DNA from: Anaerolineae bacterium
GTDB taxonomy: Bacteria; Chloroflexota; Anaerolineae; B4-G1
Length of the DNA stretch: 27,200 bases
Reading direction: 5' to 3'
NCBI GenBank assembly: GCA_016783285.1
Contig: JADHWW010000016.1
Span: forward strand, 1 to 27,200
Shown piece by piece: positions 1-7,800 of this stretch; position 1 is the first letter of the stretch, and each line of letters begins with the position of its first letter. The position numbers and the translations under genes were made by a program. Below the pieces are notes generated by a model. That model worked only from the letters and a program-made list of their open reading frames with translations. It was not told where the DNA came from and did no database searches.

Positions 1-1678
1 CGTCGTCGTCTACCTCGCCCGCTTCCTGGGGGAAAGGAACGACCTTGAAGATGCCGCTCTTCCAGACCTGGCGGATACGGTTATCCAACTCCTGCTTACC
101 CTTCGTGCGCCCCACCATTCCCATCTCGTCGGTGACGATCTTGTTCAGCGAGGGTTCCGTCTTGAAGCGGTAGCGATGGCCGTCCCAGTCGAAGAACCAT
201 CCTTTGTCGTAGAGACGTTCGGCCGCCTTGTGGGCTAGCACCGCGTCGTCGCCCGGGACCAGCACAGCCAGGAGTAGGTCGGCCGGGTCCACGCCCGTAG
301 CGATCCCCTGGGTCAGGCTGTGTAGAAAAACCGTCGTCGCGACACGACGGGTGTAGGGTGGCTTGCCAGCCGCCAACCAGGGCTGGTCGAAGACCTGGGC
401 ATGGGCGGGAGAGCCAGCCTTGGGGCTGACGATGTCGGCCTCGACGACCTGTCTGAAGGCTGGACGGTCCAGGCGACTGGTCAGGTCATTGGTGATGGAC
501 TCGACGCTCAGGTCCAGGTGAAAGGGATGGATCAGGTACGCGTCGGGAGGGCGAGTTTCCCACAGGCGGCGGATGACCATCGCCAACAACCGCAGCGCAC
601 CTCGGGTCTTCTGGAAGTTGGGGATGGTCGAGGTCTTGCGGTTTAACGTGTTCAGCAACTCGGGGTGGAAGGGGTAGCCCCCGACCATCTCCTCAGCGTA
701 CTCGGCACGAACAGCCCTCTGGGGCAGGTTGGCGCCCTGCTCTACGAGTTGGCGATACGAGTTCGTGTACGCCCTGGCGGTCTCACGGGCAGCGTCCCGA
801 TCAACGAATTTGAACAGGCGGTGCGTTACAACGGCTGGGATCTCTGTCTCCCCTGTCGGCGTGATCACCCGCTCCTGGCGGGCCGACACGCGCCGGGCTT
901 CGGCCAGGTCGTGGTGCAGTTCTTCCGTCTCTTTGCCGAAGGCGTCACGTGGGTCGGCCAGCGTCAGGACCACAACCACCCGCTCCTTGCTGGCGGCAAA
1001 CTCGAACAGAGACATCAGGAAAGCCACCGTCTGCTCGGCCAGGTCAGATTTTCCGGTGACGGTGGGCACGGTTTTTGCCGCACGCAGGTGGCGCGCGACC
1101 TCGTCGAGCATGATGAGGGTTGGTTCATCCCCGATCAGTTTCTCCAGCAACCCGGTGCCAGGTGCGGAGCGGTCCTGGTCGCCGCCGGAAGCGAAAGCAT
1201 ACCCCGCCGCACCGCCCAGTTGATAGGCCAATTCGCCCCACAGCGTGTACGTGGTCACGTCCCCGTGCTCGAGGCCGTCGCGAGGCTGCAGGTCCGAACC
1301 GACAACGCCGACCACCCGCACCGTCCCACGAGCCGGGACCAGCGCCGTACCAACGAACGATGGCCCAGGCGCAAATCCTCCGACAACGTGATAGAGGCCG
1401 ATCAGGTTGTGGGTCTTGCCGCCTCCAAAAGCGGTCTCCAGGCGGATGATGGAGTTATTGGCCGGCTTCACACCTATCAGTCGTCCCAGGGCCTCGTCGA
1501 GCAGGAGCCTCAACCCTTCGGTGGGATAGGTGTTGTCAAAAAAGGTTGCGGGGTCCTGGTAAACAGGGTCGGCTTTGCCTTCGATGACATCTCTGAGACG
1601 GGCGGCGAAGATCTCCTCCCGCAATTCTCCCTTCAGGACCTCGGGACGCGGTTCGCAACTGTCAAAGATGGTCTTCAT
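1..1678 (-). CDS. DUF499 family AAA+ ATPase, 5' part (C-terminus beyond left edge)
   Basis: Reverse-strand reading frame open from an ATG at 1676-1678 to the window edge, about 559 residues visible, with an AGGAGT ribosome site just upstream. The start reads MKTIFDSCEPRPEVLKGEL. A P-loop ETAFGGGKTH lies at residues 81-90 and a Walker B-like TLIMLDE at 187-193; a later segment EMVGGYPFHPELLNTL is typical of DUF499 ATPases. These are large cytoplasmic P-loop proteins found in genome surveys beside DUF1156-type methyltransferases and helicases in predicted phage-defence clusters; the biochemical role is not established. Because the gene points out of the window, any partner genes would lie to the left. 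The family assignment rests on my recognition of motif spacing. Long plus-strand frames over this stretch are antisense shadows. Confidence 0.82.
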   Translation of the reverse strand, partial: MKTIFDSCEPRPEVLKGELREEIFAARLRDVIEGKADPVYQDPATFFDNTYPTEGLRLLLDEALGRLIGVKPANNSIIRLETAFGGGKTHNLIGLYHVVGGFAPGPSFVGTALVPARGTVRVVGVVGSDLQPRDGLEHGDVTTYTLWGELAYQLGGAAGYAFASGGDQDRSAPGTGLLEKLIGDEPTLIMLDEVARHLRAAKTVPTVTGKSDLAEQTVAFLMSLFEFAASKERVVVVLTLADPRDAFGKETEELHHDLAEARRVSARQERVITPTGETEIPAVVTHRLFKFVDRDAARETARAYTNSYRQLVEQGANLPQRAVRAEYAEEMVGGYPFHPELLNTLNRKTSTIPNFQKTRGALRLLAMVIRRLWETRPPDAYLIHPFHLDLSVESITNDLTSRLDRPAFRQVVEADIVSPKAGSPAHAQVFDQPWLAAGKPPYTRRVATTVFLHSLTQGIATGVDPADLLLAVLVPGDDAVLAHKAAERLYDKGWFFDWDGHRYRFKTEPSLNKIVTDEMGMVGRTKGKQELDNRIRQVWKSGIFKVVPFPQEAGEVDDD

Positions 1679-1694
1679 GGGGACTCCTATTGTC

Positions 1695-1758
1695 GTTTGT
1701 AGTAACGACTTCAGTCGTTGTTGAGGCGGAAGAAGCGACTGAAGTCGCTACTACGAAC
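1695..1758. repeat. Imperfect inverted repeat, 25-nt arms
   Basis: The left arm (1695-1719) and right arm (1734-1758) are reverse complements over 25 nt with about three mismatches, separated by a 14-nt loop. Each arm contains its own near-palindrome around CGACTTCAGTCG. It lies between the end of the lipoprotein gene and the start of the DUF499 gene, both read leftward, so it could act as a terminator or processing site or be a small mobile repeat. No T-run follows it. Confidence 0.75.
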
Positions 1759-1847
1759 GCCTTGTATGGGAACATGGCGTCTTCGCCGAGTTCCAATGTT
1801 TCTCTCGACTGACTGAAGTCGCTACTACGAACGCCTCGTATGGGAAC
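1737..1847. repeat. 37-nt direct repeat, two copies
   Basis: Positions 1737-1773 and 1811-1847 match at 36 of 37 positions (T/C difference). Both begin GACTGAAGTCGCTACTACGA and end with GTATGGGAAC. The first copy contributes the right arm of the inverted repeat at 1695-1758. The unit looks like an interspersed repeat family rather than a regulatory site of one gene. Confidence 0.75.
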
Positions 1848-1851
1848 TGTA

Positions 1852-2538
1852 CTAATCTGTCACCGGCGCTTCGATAGTGATATCGGCGTTGAAATCATAG
1901 AGGGTCTGGGTCACGGTCCCGCCCGATGCTGGCTTGGACACGATCTTGCGGGGCAGGCCGTCCTCCACGCCGATCCAGGCCGTAATCTCAAGGGGGCTGC
2001 CTTCCATCTCCGTGGTGTAGACGTACTTCTGGCACGGCACGCCATCCACATCTTCGGTTCCTTCCAACCGGGCCTCCACGATGTCCTCTTCCGCGACGCC
2101 GACTTCTGCAAGTGCCGTCCCTGTGCCACCGCCGGATATCTTGGTCCAGGTATCGCCGGCCTTCACGTACAGGTCATCGCCGATGCCGATTGTCTCCCCG
2201 AAGTCTGAGACCTGGTGGAATCTGTCGGGCAGGACGTACTCGTAGAGAGATTCCATAGTCTGCCCCTCGGTTTCCACGATGATCTTCGCGCGATAGCTCG
2301 TCAGGTTTTTCAAGTCGGCGGACGATTGCACGATGATGTTTCTCACATCCTCAGGCGGGGCGGCGGGAGCCTCAGTCGCTGCCGTCTCCTCCGTTGCAGC
2401 AGGAGCCTCGGCAGCGGCCTCAGTCGCAGCGGTAACATCCTCGGGCGCCGTTTCTTTCGTGCCACCGCAGGCCAACGCAAGCGCGAGCGTCAGGCCAAGA
2501 ACCAGGACAGGTATCCATTGACGTTTTCTGATTTCCAT
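1852..2538 (-). CDS. Secreted lipoprotein, LolA/LppX-like fold suspected
   Basis: About 228 residues. I chose the ATG at 2536-2538 because the preceding AAGGAGACG is a good ribosome site; an upstream in-frame ATG at 2559 would place that site inside the coding sequence. The protein has a basic N-terminus, a hydrophobic run and the lipobox LALAC followed by GG, so it should be a lipid-anchored surface protein. A low-complexity Ala/Glu/Thr/Pro linker follows, then a domain with DLKNLTSYRAKIIVETEG and later GVPCQKYVYTTEMEGSPLE. This pattern resembles LolA/LppX-type lipid-binding beta-sheet domains, but that is a weak guess. It lies 13 nt after the M20 peptidase stop, so the two are probably co-transcribed. 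Substrate unknown. Confidence 0.85.
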   Translation of the reverse strand: MEIRKRQWIPVLVLGLTLALALACGGTKETAPEDVTAATEAAAEAPAATEETAATEAPAAPPEDVRNIIVQSSADLKNLTSYRAKIIVETEGQTMESLYEYVLPDRFHQVSDFGETIGIGDDLYVKAGDTWTKISGGGTGTALAEVGVAEEDIVEARLEGTEDVDGVPCQKYVYTTEMEGSPLEITAWIGVEDGLPRKIVSKPASGGTVTQTLYDFNADITIEAPVTD

Positions 2539-2551
2539 TTTTTCGTCTCCT

Positions 2552-3919
2552 TCATTCACCCAGGGATTTCATAAAACAGAGGACCGTCTCAATTCCCTTG
2601 TAGAAATTGGGCAGGTGGAACTTCTCGTTGGGGGAGTGCAACCGGTCGTCGGGCAGCCCAAAGCCGATCAAAACCGTCTCAATCCCCAGCAATTTTTGGA
2701 ACGTGGCGACGACGGGGATCGAGCCTCCCTCACGGACGAAGACAGGCTCCCGGCCAAACACCTCGGCATACGCCCGACACGCCGCCTTCATCGCTGGGCT
2801 ATCGCGGCGGACGATGGCAGCATCGCAGCCATGCAGATCGTGCGCCTTAACGGTCACCGTGGGTGGCGCGATCTCGGCCAGATAACTCCGGATCAGTTGC
2901 GCGATCTCCACCGGTTCCTGATCCGGCACCAACCGCATCGAGATCTTGGCGAACGCCTTGCTGGGCAGCACCGTCTTCGCGCCCGGTTCGATGTACCCAC
3001 CCCAGATGCCGTTGACGTCCAACGTAGGCCGGGCCGTGGTCCGCTCGACGATGGTGTACGCTGGCTCACCCCAATCGGTCTTCACACCCGCTTCGTGGAG
3101 CCACGTTTCGCGCTCGAAAGGAACCTTCGCCATCTCTGCGCGCTCCTCGGGGTCCAGTTCCCGCACCTTGTCGTAGAAACCGGGAACGGTGATGTGTCCA
3201 TTCTCGTCCTGCAATCTGGTGATCATCGCACAGAGCGCGTTGATCGGGTTACGCACAGCGCCCCCGTAGATACCGGAGTGCAAATCGTGATCGGGGCCGG
3301 TCACCTCGACCTCGACGTAGGCCAGCCCGCGCAGTGCATAGACGATGGAGGGTAGCTCCTGGCCCAGAATGTGCGTGTCGGAGATCACCGCCACGTCGGC
3401 GGCCAATAACTCCCTGTGCTCGCGGATGAACGGATCCAGGCCAGGGCTGCCGCACTCCTCCTCCCCCTCGAAGATGCACTTGATGTTGACCGGCGGCCTG
3501 CCCGCCGTCGCTTTGAATGTCTCCACCGCCTTCACGTGAATGTACAACTGCCCTTTGTCGTCCGATGCTCCCCGGCAGAAGATGTCATCGCCCACGATGG
3601 TCGGCTCAAATGGCGGAGTGTCCCACTCTTCCAACGGGTCGGGCGGCTGCACGTCGTAGTGCCCGTAGATGAGGATCGTGGGAGCCTCAGGCCCGGCAGC
3701 CAGCCACTCCGCGTAGACCACAGGATGGCCCCGTGTGGGCATGACCTCCGCCCTGGGGAACCCTGCCGCCAGCAGTCTGTCCCGCAACCACGCCGCCGCG
3801 CGCTCGACGTCCGGCTTGTGCTCCGGCTGCGTGCTTATGCTGGGGATGCGCAAGAACTGCTCCAGTTCTGCAAGAAACCGGCCCTGATTTGCCTGTGCGT
3901 ATTCTAGTATGGTCTTCAT
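2552..3919 (-). CDS. M20 family dipeptidase (zinc metallopeptidase)
   Basis: 455 residues, full length for M20 dipeptidases of the CNDP/DapE-like group, probably cytoplasmic as no signal peptide is seen. The expected metal and catalytic residues are visible: YGHYDVQP with H87 and D89, RGASDDKG with bridging D120, EGEEECGS with E153/E154, ISDTH with D181, and the C-terminal LHSPNEKFHLPNF with the last His ligand. The lid domain contains HDLHSGIYGG, typical of the dimerisation domain. The start ATG follows GAGGTGAC at good spacing. The lipoprotein gene follows immediately downstream. It likely hydrolyses dipeptides or similar small amide substrates; exact specificity cannot be read from sequence. 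Confidence 0.95.
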   Translation of the reverse strand: MKTILEYAQANQGRFLAELEQFLRIPSISTQPEHKPDVERAAAWLRDRLLAAGFPRAEVMPTRGHPVVYAEWLAAGPEAPTILIYGHYDVQPPDPLEEWDTPPFEPTIVGDDIFCRGASDDKGQLYIHVKAVETFKATAGRPPVNIKCIFEGEEECGSPGLDPFIREHRELLAADVAVISDTHILGQELPSIVYALRGLAYVEVEVTGPDHDLHSGIYGGAVRNPINALCAMITRLQDENGHITVPGFYDKVRELDPEERAEMAKVPFERETWLHEAGVKTDWGEPAYTIVERTTARPTLDVNGIWGGYIEPGAKTVLPSKAFAKISMRLVPDQEPVEIAQLIRSYLAEIAPPTVTVKAHDLHGCDAAIVRRDSPAMKAACRAYAEVFGREPVFVREGGSIPVVATFQKLLGIETVLIGFGLPDDRLHSPNEKFHLPNFYKGIETVLCFMKSLGE

Positions 3920-3950
3920 TTGTCACCTCGCTGAGTTATGTAGTGCAGAT

Positions 3951-3979
3951 TTCATCAGAGTACCTTTTTGTGCTATAAT
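3951..3979 (+). promoter_or_regulatory. Promoter of the DUF104/PIN toxin-antitoxin operon
   Basis: A perfect TATAAT at 3974-3979 is preceded by TGC, giving an extended -10. A weak -35 TTCATC lies at 3951-3956 with a 17-nt spacer. It lies in the divergent space between the M20 peptidase and the toxin-antitoxin operon and points at the latter. The stretch TTTTGTGCTA is nearly identical to that of the promoter at 18428-18456. Confidence 0.65.
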
Positions 3980-4048
3980 GGAAGTGTGAAACGTGAGCCG
4001 TATTGTGTGTTGCGCATTGCGTAAAACATGAGGGAGGTGAGGCAAACG

Positions 4049-4366
4049 ATGATGGAGATTGTGACGGCGGTGTACGAAAAGGGCATACTGCGCCCATTGC
4101 AATCGCTCAACCTGCGGGAACGCCAGACGGTGCGCATCCAGATTGTGCCAGAGGAATCGGTAATACAGGAAGAACCGGCCGACGAAGTTGAAGAAGTTGT
4201 CCAAGGCTTGGTCGCTGCTGGTCTGATGCGCCCCCGCCCAAAAAGAGGCACTCCGCCTCCTGATCCTGTCTCCGAAGAAGAACGTCGCAGATTGGCCGAT
4301 ATTATGGGCAAGGCCCCTGGCAAACCTCTTTCAGAGATTATCATTGGGGAGCGGGGGGAATGGTGA
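4049..4366 (+). CDS. Antitoxin, DUF104 (AF2212-like) family
   Basis: About 105 residues beginning MMEIVTAVYEKGILRPLQ, the classic N-terminus of DUF104 antitoxins, with the continuation LNLRERQTVRIQIVPEE. An ATG at 4028 is in frame, but the strong GGGAGGTGA ribosome site at 4032-4040 lies inside that extension, so initiation at 4049 (or 4052) is preferred. The C-terminal half (PKRGTPPPDP, then LADIMGKAPGKPLSEII) is probably the flexible toxin-neutralising tail. The stop overlaps the toxin start by 7 nt, a usual arrangement for coupled translation. It likely binds the PIN toxin and represses the operon promoter. The gene looks AT-richer than its neighbours, which fits horizontal mobility. Confidence 0.9.
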   Translation: MMEIVTAVYEKGILRPLQSLNLRERQTVRIQIVPEESVIQEEPADEVEEVVQGLVAAGLMRPRPKRGTPPPDPVSEEERRRLADIMGKAPGKPLSEIIIGERGEW

Positions 4367-4827
4367 ACTTTGCTTACTTTGATACCAGCGCTTTGCTCAA
4401 GCAGTATGTTACGGAGACCGGAAGCAACTGGGTGAGGACATACCTTGCTTCTGCTACGGCTCCTGCTGTATTCACATCGCACCTGACCGCAGTAGAAGCC
4501 ACGTGTGCCTTTGCCCGCAGGTTGCGGGAGGGAACTCTGCTGCCCGCCGACCATGCCAAAGCGGTTCAGGCCCTTGACTATGACATCGCATACAGGTACA
4601 GCCTGCTGGACGTTATGCCGGTGACGATTGATACCGCTCGCCAGTTGGCTAATCAGTACCCGTTGCGGGCATACGATGCCGTGCAACTGGCAACGGCCTG
4701 GTTGCTTAACCAGGAATTGCTCCATGCCAGCAGGCCGTCGCTCACGTTCATCTGTGCCGATGACCGCCTGATCACCATTGCCCAAGCCGCCGGTCTTCGC
4801 ACCGACAATCCCAATCATTACTTCTGA
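4360..4827 (+). CDS. vapC: VapC-type PIN domain ribonuclease toxin
   Basis: 155 residues covering a complete PIN domain. The acidic residues that coordinate Mg2+ are all visible: D8 in FAYFDTSALLKQY, E46 in LTAVEATCAF, D106 in LRAYDAVQLA and D134/D135 in ICADDRL. PIN toxins of VapBC modules are site-specific RNases that cut tRNA or rRNA when freed from antitoxin. The start codon lies inside the end of the DUF104 antitoxin gene. The gene ends 14 nt before the convergent STAND ATPase gene. With all ligands present it should be active. The symbol is used generically for PIN toxins. Confidence 0.92.
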   Translation: MVNFAYFDTSALLKQYVTETGSNWVRTYLASATAPAVFTSHLTAVEATCAFARRLREGTLLPADHAKAVQALDYDIAYRYSLLDVMPVTIDTARQLANQYPLRAYDAVQLATAWLLNQELLHASRPSLTFICADDRLITIAQAAGLRTDNPNHYF

Positions 4828-4841
4828 TCCTCGCGATATGG

Positions 4842-7800
4842 TTATCTCCCTTGCCAAATCCGCGCCGTGCCATCCCCTCCGGCGGTCACGATCCGCACCC
4901 CGTCCGGACTCCACGCGGCGCCCAACACTTCATCGGTGTGCCCCTCAAGGGTGAAGAGCAACTCGCCGCTGGTAGTGTCCCACAGGCGGGCGGCGCCGTC
5001 TGCGCTGGCGGTGACCAGGTAGGATCCATTGGGTCTGAAGGCCGCCGAGAGGACCTCACCCTCGTGCCGCAGGACAGCCAACTCTTCTCCCGTGACCGCA
5101 TCCCACACCCGAGCCGTCTTGTCCTGGCTGGCTGTCACCACCAACCGGCCATCGGGGCTGAAGGCGGCCGACCAGACCGAATCATCATGCCGCAGGGCGG
5201 CCACTTCTTTCCCGGTGGCTGCATCCCATACCCGGGCCGTGCCGTCCTGGCTGGCCGTCACCACCCGCTGTCCATCAGGGCTGAAGACGGCCGACCGGAC
5301 CGAGCCCGTGTGCCCGCGCAGGATGGCCAACTGCTTGCCCGTGGTCGCTTCCCACACCCGGGCCGTGTCGTCCCAACTCGCCGTCACGACCCACTGCCCA
5401 TCCGGGCTGAAGACTGCCGACCAGACCGAGCCCTTGTGCTGGAGGACGGCCAACTCTTTTACAGCCATCTCTCCCACGGACGGCTCTTCACCATCCTGCT
5501 TTTCTTCGATGGTCACTTCCCATACCCGAGCGGTGTCATCGTGGCTGCCTGTCACCAGCAACCGCCCATCGGGGCTGAAGGCGGGGCTGAAGGCCGCCGA
5601 GATGACCCCGCCCCCGTGCTGCAAGATGGCCAGTTCTTCTCCCGTGATCACATCCCATACCCGAGCCGTGCCGTCTTGGCTGGCAGTCACCACCAACCGG
5701 CCATCGGGGCTGAAGGCTACCGAGTTGACGTCACTCCCGTGCTTCAGAACCACCAGTTCCTCGCCAGTTCGAGCGTCCCACAACCGGGCGGTGTCATCCT
5801 GACTGGCGGTGGCGATGCGTGTCCCATCCGGCGACCAGACCGCGTCGAGGACGAGGTCCTTATGCCCAAGCAGCAGCAACAGTTCCTGACCAATGTGCAC
5901 GAGTCGAACACCCAGGCTGTCCAGGACGTCCTGGATGGGCGCCAGGATCGTTTTCGTTTCCGACCCGGCAACGACGATCCCTATGGCGTAGCCTTCCTCG
6001 TCCACGACCAGCGCGCCGCCGTCGCCAGGCTGCGACAGGGGTGAGGTTTCGATGCCGTTAGAGAGCCGAATGGTTCCTTGAGGTAAACCACTGATTGCTG
6101 TCGCCACGCCAATTTCCGTGATCTCGCCTGTCGCCAGCCCCGTCGTCCGGCCTAACATGCGGACAATCATGCCTCGGGTCGGGTCGCGAACCCCTCGAAT
6201 CGGCCCGATGCCTGGGATGGACGTCTCAAATACGATCCCCTCCTCAAGGCGAGCCAGGCCAGTCATGTTCGCCACTGAGACCCCGTCAGCCAAAGGCAGG
6301 TACCTGGTGAAGTAGCCGACCACGTCGTCGGGTTCCTGACCTCCGTCGCCTCGCCCTGGTTGGACAACCGGGGAGTCGAGGGCATAGTCCGGGGAGCCCA
6401 GGACGTCCGCTGTGCTGAGGAGATAAAATTCACCCTTCGCATCACGGACGAAAGCGCCAATCGTGCCGGACCCCGCCTGAATCCCGCTCACACTGAGCCC
6501 TGGTTTCAGAGGGCGCAAGCGGCCACGGAGCAAAGAGGCCGCCAGTCCCGACGATGCGGCTGCGGCCGTGGCCTTGACCTCCGATACTTCGACTGCGACT
6601 GCGGTGCCGGCTTCGACCGCGGCTGCAGTGCCGGCTTCGACTGCGGCTGCAGTGCCGACTTCGACCGCGGCCGCTTGGGTCGTTTGCGTGACTATAGCCG
6701 CCACCAGAGCCGGTAATCCCACAAGCAAGAGGATGATGACAACGGCTACGCCACCGCCAATGCGCAGCCATCTCTCACGCCGCTTGGCACGCCAGGCTTC
6801 GTTGGACTTCTGGATGGGGCCAATGAACCGATCGTGGGTCAGTTCATACCATCGGGCGCCGGCCCGCCACTCTCCCCTGATGAGGTGCAGGTCCTGAAGT
6901 TCGTCTACCGCCGGGTTTGGGATCCCGCCGGTTTCCTCCCGTCCTCGATAGACCGTTCCGCGCGTTCCCGATGGTGTAATCAGGCTGCGCTCAAACCACG
7001 TTCGCAGGTCGCCGTCGTCCACGCTGGTTTTCTGGGCTGCTCTCTCGATAGCCCCCTCGTAGAACGCTGATAGCGCCTGGTTCACATCGCCGAAAGCCTG
7101 GAGATCGTCATGGGTGATGACGGTAACGTCAGGCGGCAAACCACGCCATAGGCTTTGGCAGACCACCTGGAGTTGCACAGGCTCGACAAACTCCCCGGTC
7201 ACCATTTCGGCTTTGCCTGCAGTGGTCTCGACCTGGACCTTCATCAGATCGTTGACCAGTTTCTCAGCCACCCCCTCGGCGAAGGAGCATCTTGTGTCTC
7301 GCAGGGGCTCTGTAACAGCCGGCAGAGCAGCCGCCTTACCCAGACGCTCCAGGCGAAAACGTGTCCGCAACTTCTCGGGTAGCAGAGAAACGTAGGGGTC
7401 CAGTTGGGCGATGTGGTCCTCTCGCATGACAAAGATTGCCCGCAAAAGCGGGTCCTCTTCCAGCGTTTCGTTGACCTGCTCGAAGAACCTCTCTCTGTCT
7501 CTCCAGCGCTCTGGATAGAAAGTAAACAGTTCCTCGAACTGGTCGAAGACGATGACACGAGGTGCAGGCAGTCCCTCTTCATCGGTGCGACGCTCCCGCT
7601 CCCTCAGAAAGTCAGCCAGGGACACATGTGCCAGCCGTCTTGGGTCGGCCTCATCCCCTGCCCAGCTCACGAGGGTGTTGAAGACGTAGAGGTTCGATAT
7701 TTCCTCGGGCTTGATGTCTTCAGGAATCAGGCCTCGCATCCGGGCCAGCGGGAGAATCTCAAACCCCTCCTCTTCCAGAAGAAGACTGAGACCGGCGTTG

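Noticed and set aside
401..1702. Long plus-strand frames opposite the DUF499 gene
   Set aside because: The reverse strand encodes a recognisable ATPase with P-loop and ribosome site; the plus frames have no family features and are antisense shadows.
3920..3990. Promoter for the M20 peptidase on the reverse strand
   Set aside because: Candidate -10 boxes (TACATA, TATAGC) lack a matching -35 at usual spacing.
4845..5888. Regular DNA repeats that could suggest a CRISPR array
   Set aside because: They lie in frame inside an open reading frame, with a 42-residue WD40 period and degenerate units; no constant repeat with unique spacers.
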